Positions 59,177 through 64,000 of a stretch of 64,000 bases of DNA are shown piece by piece. Position 1 is the stretch's first letter. Each line of letters starts with the position of its first letter. The notes under the pieces were generated by a model that did no database searches, was not told the origin of the DNA, and saw only the letters and a program-made list of their open reading frames with translations. Location: assembly GCF_029201545.1 (NCBI RefSeq), contig NZ_CP104007.1, positions 3,506,501 through 3,570,500 on the forward strand. Direction: 5' to 3'. The DNA comes from Devosia sp. FJ2-5-3. GTDB taxonomy: Bacteria > Pseudomonadota > Alphaproteobacteria > Rhizobiales > Devosiaceae. A program made the position numbers and the translations under genes.

Positions 59177-59322
59177 AGATTTCTCCTTCGGGCGCTGGCC
59201 CTGTTTTGTTTTTGATGCCGCTGAAGCAGCGACACGCCACGGCGTCCGACCTCCTGCCAGAGTCCGGGCTCTGAGACCCTACATTGCGCTAAAGGCTTAC
59301 GACTATTGGACTATAGGCGAAG

Positions 59323-59622
59323 CTAAGGGAGCAGCGCGCGAAGGATACCAGCCGAAAGGATGGCAATTATGACGGTGGGGAGGATGGGAAGCCGCGTGGC
59401 CGCGAGGATGGTGATGCCGAGCGCCAGGAGATCGGCGGGGCGGCCGGTGACGAAATCGGGGGCGATGACCGAGATCAGCACGCAGCCGGGAGCCGATTGC
59501 ATGACCGTGACCAGGCGCGGGCTCAAAGTGCGGTTGCGCAGGAAAAAATAGCCGGCGATGCGGGTGAAATAGGTGGTCGATGCCATCAGCACGATGGCGA
59601 GAATGGTGATGGGCTCAGGCAT
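59323..59622 (-). CDS. azlD: AzlD-type branched-chain amino-acid exporter subunit
   Basis: The start at 59622 (MPEPITILAIVLMASTTYFT, 99 residues) is preferred; the frame is open to 59754 but antisense-like. It has four short hydrophobic helices. Typical motifs are TRIAGYFFLRNRTLSPRLVT (about 20-39), MQSAPGCVLISVIAPDF and ILAATRLPILPTVIIAILSA. AzlD is the small partner of AzlC in efflux of branched-chain amino acids and analogues. The start overlaps the azlC stop by 8 bp, and azlC lies upstream. Together they follow a spermidine-synthase-like gene in one short operon. Confidence 0.9.
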   Translation of the reverse strand: MPEPITILAIVLMASTTYFTRIAGYFFLRNRTLSPRLVTVMQSAPGCVLISVIAPDFVTGRPADLLALGITILAATRLPILPTVIIAILSAGILRALLP

Positions 59623-60328
59623 CGGGCTTGGCCCAGATATAGGCGGCAAGGATGCCGGAAAGGGCGCCGGCGGGAACATACCAGGCGCCCGGGACGAGAA
59701 GAAAAGTGCCGGCGCCGACGACGAGGCTGACGAGCCACGGCCGTGCGGTCGCAACGCCCTGCCACATGCCGGAAAGCATGACGAGGAAGACGGCGGGAAA
59801 TGCCATGTCGAAGCCGAAGCGGGTGATATCGCCCAGGACCGGACCGATCACGGCGCCGATGGCAGCGCTTGAGGGCCAGGAGAGATAGAGCCCGAGCGAG
59901 AGGCCCATATAGAAGGGCAGGCTGAGGACGCCATTGCGCTTGCGCGCATCGTCGAGGCCGAGGGCCCAGCTTTCGTCGCACATCAGCGCCAGCGCCGGCA
60001 GCACTTTTCGCAAGGGCAGATGGCGCATGGTGGGGGCGAGGGCCGCGCCCATCAGGATGTGGCGGCTGTTCACAAGCAGGGTCAGCGCCACGATCAGCGG
60101 AATGGTCGGCGGCCAGGTCCAGAGATCGACGACGGTAAATTCGGACCCGCCGGCGAAATTGAGCCCGGTCATCAAAGCGATTTCGAGCGCGGAAATGCCT
60201 TTTTCGGCGGCCTGAGAGCCCAGCACGAGGGCAAAGGGGATGAAGCCGAGGAGAACCGGGATCGAGACCCTGAGGCCGCGCAAAAACTCGCTGCGCGCCG
60301 TGTCTTGCGCCAAGGTGATGTCAGTCAT
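59615..60328 (-). CDS. azlC: AzlC-type branched-chain amino-acid exporter
   Basis: The 237-residue inner-membrane protein has six to seven helices. Hallmarks are RGLRVSIPVLLGFIPFALVL (about 17-36), MTGLNFAGGSEFTVVDLWTW (about 53-72), LLVNSRHILMGAALAPTMRH (about 84-103) and the CDESWAL motif. Exporters of this LIV-E family expel excess valine, leucine or isoleucine. It is between the spermidine-synthase-like gene (overlap 4 bp, ATGA at 60325-60328) and azlD (overlap 8 bp). Confidence 0.94.
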   Translation of the reverse strand: MTDITLAQDTARSEFLRGLRVSIPVLLGFIPFALVLGSQAAEKGISALEIALMTGLNFAGGSEFTVVDLWTWPPTIPLIVALTLLVNSRHILMGAALAPTMRHLPLRKVLPALALMCDESWALGLDDARKRNGVLSLPFYMGLSLGLYLSWPSSAAIGAVIGPVLGDITRFGFDMAFPAVFLVMLSGMWQGVATARPWLVSLVVGAGTFLLVPGAWYVPAGALSGILAAYIWAKPDA

Positions 60329-60993
60329 TTTTTGGTCGCGACCCAGATGAGGTGACGGGCGCCGCCGCGCTTGCCATTGGCGCGCACCTGCAGTTCTTCC
60401 ACGATCATGTTGGATTGCTTGAGGCGCCGCGTGAACCCGACATCGGGATGGGCAGACCAGACCGCCAGATGACCGCCCCTGGTCAGCGCCGTCTTGGCCG
60501 CCTCAATGCCGCGAGCGCTGTAGAGCCGGTCATTCTCCGGGCGCGACAGGCCATCGGGGCCATTGTCGACATCGAGCAGGATCGCGTCGAACGGCGCGCC
60601 GGCAGCTATCGCCGCAGCGACATCGCCCACATAGAGTTTTACGCGAGGGTCATCGAGGCTGTCGCCATGGATGGGTTTGAGGGGTCCGCGCGCCCAGTCG
60701 ACGACGGCGGGGACCAGCTCGGCGATGGTGATCTCGGCATCGGCGCCAAAATGCTGAAGGGCGGTGCGCAGGGTGAAGCCCATGCCAAGGCCGCCGATCA
60801 GAATTCTTGCGCCGGGACGCGTGCCGACACGCTCGGCTGATATGACGGCCAATTGCTCTTCCGACCCGCTGAGACGGCTGTTCATCAATTCGATGACGCC
60901 GGACATGATCGAGAACTCGGTGCCGCGCTGCATGAGCTTGAGCTCACCGCCTCCGGGCACCTTGGTCTCGTCCAGCTTGATCCAGGGCAGCAT
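60325..60993 (-). CDS. Spermidine-synthase-fold methyltransferase-like protein
   Basis: The start at 60993 (MLPWIKLDETKVPGGGELKL, 222 residues) has GAGGA at good distance; a TTG at 61011 is possible. It has the Rossmann methyltransferase/spermidine synthase layout: ARILIGGLGMGFTLRTALQH (glycine-rich SAM-site, about 63-82), ITIAELVPAVVDWA (acidic residue after beta2), VKLYVGDVAAAIAAGAPFDA (about 119-138) and ILLDVDNGPDG (catalytic Asp region). The gatekeeper and polyamine-binding residues of true spermidine synthases are not clearly present, so the substrate is uncertain. It is co-transcribed with azlC and azlD, which may link it to amino-acid homeostasis. Confidence 0.82.
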   Translation of the reverse strand: MLPWIKLDETKVPGGGELKLMQRGTEFSIMSGVIELMNSRLSGSEEQLAVISAERVGTRPGARILIGGLGMGFTLRTALQHFGADAEITIAELVPAVVDWARGPLKPIHGDSLDDPRVKLYVGDVAAAIAAGAPFDAILLDVDNGPDGLSRPENDRLYSARGIEAAKTALTRGGHLAVWSAHPDVGFTRRLKQSNMIVEELQVRANGKRGGARHLIWVATKK

Positions 60994-61144
60994 GTGGTCG
61001 TCCTCGCGCAATTCCCCGCCTGCCTAGTGCGGAAGTGCGACAAAGCCAAGCCTTGGTTGAAAACGGACTGCCGCACCGTCCGTGCCCGGAAGGGATCGGC
61101 ACCTTTCCGACGCGCCGGTATCGCGCTAAGTCTTCGAGCGATTT

Positions 61145-61651
61145 TTGGGGAGCATCAAATCGATACGTTCAATGGTTTGCCTGGCTTTGGTCAGCATGAT
61201 TGCAGCGGGAGGGGTTGAGGCGCAGGAACAGGCGGCAGCGGGTGCAGCTGCCTGGACGACCAGCTGCGCCAGTAGCGGACGGGCCGTCGAACCGGCCTGC
61301 GAAGCGGAGCAGCGCGTCGTGCTGTCGTCTACCGGCCAGCTTCTCGCAGGACTGACTGTGCGCTTCGCCTCGAGCAGCGCCGAGCCCGAATTGACCGTTC
61401 AACTGCCCCACGGGCTCTATCTTCCCAGCGGGGTCCGCCTGTCGGTGGGGGAAGACCAGGTTCTCGACATGCCGCTTGTCACCTGCGACGGCAATGGCTG
61501 CTATGCCCTTACGGGGCTGGACGGATCGCTGCTCGACCGCCTGCGCGATGCGCAGGAGTTGACCGTCACATTCGAGGACATGTCGCGCGCTGCGATCGGC
61601 GTGCCGGTCGCAATGGTCGGGTTTGCCGAGGCGATCGAACGCGCGCGCTGA
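61145..61651 (+). CDS. IalB (invasion-associated locus B) family secreted protein
   Basis: The likely start is a TTG at 61145 (MGSIKSIRSMVCLALVSMIA, 168 residues), which gives a proper signal peptide with cleavage after VEA (residue about 26). An ATG at 61172 would remove its charged n-region. The mature part shows the IalB pattern AWTTSCASSGRAVEPACEAE (paired Cys, about 35-54), TVQLPHGLYLPSGVRLSVGE, PLVTCDGNGCYALTGLDGSL (second Cys pair, about 110-129) and a final VPVAMVGFAEAIER. Homologues are periplasmic or surface proteins, named from Bartonella invasion, but also found in free-living rhizobia. It is convergent with the autotransporter gene, with a stem-loop between. Confidence 0.85.
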   Translation: MGSIKSIRSMVCLALVSMIAAGGVEAQEQAAAGAAAWTTSCASSGRAVEPACEAEQRVVLSSTGQLLAGLTVRFASSSAEPELTVQLPHGLYLPSGVRLSVGEDQVLDMPLVTCDGNGCYALTGLDGSLLDRLRDAQELTVTFEDMSRAAIGVPVAMVGFAEAIERAR

Positions 61652-61652
61652 A

Positions 61653-61674
61653 CGGTGCCCTTAGAAGGGCACCG
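61653..61674. terminator. Bidirectional hairpin between ialB-type and autotransporter genes
   Basis: CGGTGCCCTT and AAGGGCACCG form a perfect 10-bp stem with a two-base loop, and the autotransporter stop codon lies within it. No T-tract is clear, so termination depends on the stem. Confidence 0.55.
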
Positions 61675-64000
61675 ACAGCTTGGCGTTGATACCGTAGCTT
61701 TCGAAGTGGGGCGCCAATTTCAGGTCCCCCGAAAGCCGCAGCACGGCGCCATTTTCAAAGATGAGGCTGGAGCCCGCGGTGAGATCGAGGCGCGTGCCTG
61801 CCACCTGATCGGGCGTGGAGAAGGTGCCGTTGCCAACGCCCTGGCCCGCAAAATGGGCCGACGGGTCGACGTCCGTCAGTTCCAGCGTTTCCACGAGACC
61901 CAGCCGCGCGAAGGGGCGCAGAAGGGCATCACCGATTTCAAACTCGCCACCGATTTCGATGGAGGGTGTCAGTGTCAGATAGGTGGAAGACGTGTTGCTG
62001 ACATTAAGGGCAAGCGGGCCGCCGTTTTCGACATAGGCATGGCGGGTGATATGTCCGAGGCCAATGTCGAGGGCCGGACGCAGATAGATGTCGTCGAACC
62101 CGAGGGTGTGGGCCACGCGGCCCGTTGCGGAGACGAATGTCACGGTCTGGTCGGACGACAATTCGTAACGCGCGCCCGGGACGACGAGATGGCGCGTGGC
62201 GTCGCCTTGCGAGGCGCCGGCATTGATCGCAGCGGAGAAGCTGGTGTTGTCCAGCTGCGTCTTGACCACCGCCCCCGCCTGGACGCGAACACCGTTGATC
62301 TGGCCGCTGGCGCCCAGCTGGGTCGAGAACTGCTCTACCCCGAAGCCGAGGCCGGCCTGGATTTGATTGGCAAGCTCGGCCTGAAGGCCTCCCATCAGCG
62401 CGAGGCTGTTGTGGGTGAAGCCTTCGGTATGCCCATGGGCACCTTGCCGGGTTCGGCTGGCGTCGAGACTGCCCCAGGCGCATTGGCCCTCGGCATCGAA
62501 CCGATTTGGCCCATCCGCCTGCTTGCAGCTCATCATGGCATTGGTGAAGTGCTGTCCCGAAGCCATAGTCGTGTGCGTAATTGCCGTGAAATCGGCGGGC
62601 TCGATGGTGGACAGCGCCTCCGCATAGGGCTCGTCCCCATCAATGGTCATGAGACCCCGCATGACCGCTTCCAGTTCCGGCGCGAGCGGGGCGGACAGGA
62701 GCGCGTTGAGGTAGTCGCCCACCGAATTGTCGCTTGTCAGCAAATTGTCGTCGCGGAAGTCCACGGTGTAGCCGAGATTGAGCTGCGAGCCGGTATTGGT
62801 GAGCACAAAATCCACCGCGGGCCGATCGACGACGGTGAGGCTGGCGCTGTCGAGCTTGCCGGTGCTGGTCGCAATGATGGACGAATAATTGCCGATGGTG
62901 CCGGCACTGTTGAGGAACTGCACCTCGACGACGCCGGCGAGCCTCGCCGCCCCGGCAAAGTCGAGGCGATCGGAGAGCTTGATATTCCCCTGGCTGGCGA
63001 GGTCGATGTCGACGGCATATTTGCCGGTGGCCGTCTGCTCGAAACCGCCGGAGACGGACGTCGTCATGATAATCCCCGCGCCGCCGGGCGAGATTGTGCC
63101 ATTATTGACGATGCTGCCCTTAGCCATGGAGAGGGTCTGGCCGGTGGCGAGAAGGCCGTGGGTGTCGTTGACCAGCCGGCCCAGCGTTTCATTGAGCGCG
63201 ATATTGCCGGTGATAACGCCCGAATTGGTCAAGGCAAGTGTCGGCCGGACGTCTGGAACACCGGGACTGGGCGCCTTGGCCGTGCGCTTGGGGTCGGCCG
63301 CGACGTAGATGGCATAGCCGCCATTGACGCCATCGGCGGTGGATAGGGTGCCGTGGTTCTCGATAGTGTTGTTGGCGCCGCCCACCAGCATCAGTCCGAT
63401 GGAGGTATTTTCGAGGCTGGCTCCAAGCTGGGTGCGGCCCGCCTGGATGGATGAATTTTCCGCCAGATAAACCGAAATATCCCCGCCCGCCTTGGGGCCG
63501 GTGCTCTTGGCCAGCACGCCGATTGTGGATGCAGGTGCGCCCGTCTCTCCCTTGGCGATAACCCCGGCATTCACCTCGCCGGCGATCTCGATATCGACTT
63601 CGCCGCCTGTCCCCGAGCCGCTGTCGCTCTGGGCGAAAATGCCGGTCGAGAAATTGCCCGACGTCCGGATGGAGCCATCAACGACAATGGTGATCGGGCC
63701 GCCCTCGCCCTCGTCTCCGGCAGTGCCCGAATAGAATATCGAGCCATTGCCGGCCGCGCCGCCGCCGCCGCCGATGGACTGCGCAAAAATGCCGTTCGAC
63801 TTGAGGCCAGTCGTCACGATGGAGCCATCGAGGGCTATGTTGACTTCGTCGCCGGAGCCACCGCCGCCACCATTCTGGGTGAAGGACAGGATGCCGAGCC
63901 CCGCCCAGGCATTGCCGGCCTTGGCAATGGAGCCGGCGATGCCGCCGCCGCCACCGATGGATTGGGCAATGATGGCGTCGGCGCCTGCTCCATGGGTAGT
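61661..64000 (-). CDS. Autotransporter with Gly-rich passenger and C-terminal beta-barrel (N-terminus off window)
   Basis: The frame is open to the right edge, so at least 779 residues are present and the N-terminus with its signal peptide is missing. The visible N-terminal part is a passenger with repeated segments of the type IIAQSIGGGGGIAGSIAKAG and GIFAQSIGGGGGAAGNGSIF, typical of large Gly-rich AidA-like autotransporters. Residues near the middle (MNNT-type beta-helix repeats, AGTIGNYSSIIATSTGKLDS, PAVDFVLTNTGSQLNLGYTV) lead into an autotransporter beta domain of about 280 residues ending in Phe (KLSVPF), the usual outer-membrane signature. The barrel strands include FSTQLGASGQINGVRVQAGA and IEIGGEFEIGDALLRPFARL. 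It is probably a surface adhesin. Confidence 0.92.
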   Translation of the reverse strand, partial: TTHGAGADAIIAQSIGGGGGIAGSIAKAGNAWAGLGILSFTQNGGGGGSGDEVNIALDGSIVTTGLKSNGIFAQSIGGGGGAAGNGSIFYSGTAGDEGEGGPITIVVDGSIRTSGNFSTGIFAQSDSGSGTGGEVDIEIAGEVNAGVIAKGETGAPASTIGVLAKSTGPKAGGDISVYLAENSSIQAGRTQLGASLENTSIGLMLVGGANNTIENHGTLSTADGVNGGYAIYVAADPKRTAKAPSPGVPDVRPTLALTNSGVITGNIALNETLGRLVNDTHGLLATGQTLSMAKGSIVNNGTISPGGAGIIMTTSVSGGFEQTATGKYAVDIDLASQGNIKLSDRLDFAGAARLAGVVEVQFLNSAGTIGNYSSIIATSTGKLDSASLTVVDRPAVDFVLTNTGSQLNLGYTVDFRDDNLLTSDNSVGDYLNALLSAPLAPELEAVMRGLMTIDGDEPYAEALSTIEPADFTAITHTTMASGQHFTNAMMSCKQADGPNRFDAEGQCAWGSLDASRTRQGAHGHTEGFTHNSLALMGGLQAELANQIQAGLGFGVEQFSTQLGASGQINGVRVQAGAVVKTQLDNTSFSAAINAGASQGDATRHLVVPGARYELSSDQTVTFVSATGRVAHTLGFDDIYLRPALDIGLGHITRHAYVENGGPLALNVSNTSSTYLTLTPSIEIGGEFEIGDALLRPFARLGLVETLELTDVDPSAHFAGQGVGNGTFSTPDQVAGTRLDLTAGSSLIFENGAVLRLSGDLKLAPHFESYGINAKLSVPF

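Noticed and set aside
57239..59215. A 658-residue open frame on the plus strand
   Set aside because: It is antisense to maeB, whose sequence is clearly a genuine malic enzyme.
61655..63346. A 563-residue open frame on the plus strand
   Set aside because: It is antisense to the autotransporter barrel, which ends correctly in Phe.
1..64000. tRNA, rRNA, CRISPR array, insertion sequence or prophage
   Set aside because: I looked for these in the intergenic gaps and saw none; the repeats seen are short palindromes or one tandem duplication.

Overview
The window is high-GC chromosomal DNA with few gaps, from an alphaproteobacterium of the Hyphomicrobiales (rhizobial) type, most like Devosia or a relative. 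That is an inference from gene content: heme synthesis by a C4-type 5-aminolevulinate synthase, the ffs-dnaX-ybaB-recR block, a degP/response regulator/histidine kinase block, an IalB-family secreted protein, NHEJ-type LigD with a eukaryotic-type topoisomerase IB, and a GCAAC-N16-CGTT element that resembles EcfG stress promoters. No rRNA, tRNA, CRISPR array, insertion sequence or prophage was found. || Layout. 1-8.3 kb: a truncated aminoglycoside-kinase-like gene, lysine/diaminopimelate genes (dapE, dapD) with small membrane proteins, and a two-component pair whose kinase is fused to a periplasmic binding protein. 8.3-12.6 kb: uxaC, then truA-fmt-def, with a small AT-richer ORF lodged in the opposite direction between fmt and truA. 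12.7-21 kb: rmuC, degP with its response regulator and kinase, recR, ybaB, dnaX and the 4.5S RNA gene. 21.1-22.8 kb: a two-gene AT-richer island (HipA-like kinase plus DUF3037 protein). 22.8-31.6 kb: a secreted-nuclease-like gene, an M15-like protein, an LLM monooxygenase/MarR/FMN reductase operon with an upstream palindrome, a pseudouridine synthase, a VanX-type dipeptidase, DUF817, a LOG-family protein and an OmpA lipoprotein. 31.6-38.4 kb: small coupled genes, a CSS-EAL phosphodiesterase, a PRC-barrel protein, a PAS-kinase-receiver hybrid, mscL, a LuxR-type regulator broken by an in-frame amber codon, and an SDR. 38.7-44.2 kb: an acyltransferase-fold protein divergent from hemA, a tandem duplication of the hemA 3' end, a structured leader with an attenuator in front of a GNAT gene, and a DUF4214 protein. 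44.2-47.3 kb: tctA-tctB-tctC carboxylate transporter. 47.3-53 kb: a GAF-GGDEF-EAL protein, ligD and topoisomerase IB. 53-56.9 kb: an ATP-grasp/QEGLA metalloprotease/N-formylglutamate amidohydrolase operon. 56.9-64 kb: maeB, azlC-azlD with a spermidine-synthase-like protein, an IalB protein and the C-terminal part of a large autotransporter that runs off the right edge. || The best candidates for poorly described biology are the HipA-like/DUF3037 pair, the ATP-grasp/QEGLA/NFGAH operon, the leader RNA at about 42.06-42.22 kb, the kinase/binding-protein fusion, and the small ORF in the def-fmt-truA cluster. Several families of short palindromic repeats fill the intergenic gaps. All family names come from reading the protein sequences; no database search was possible.
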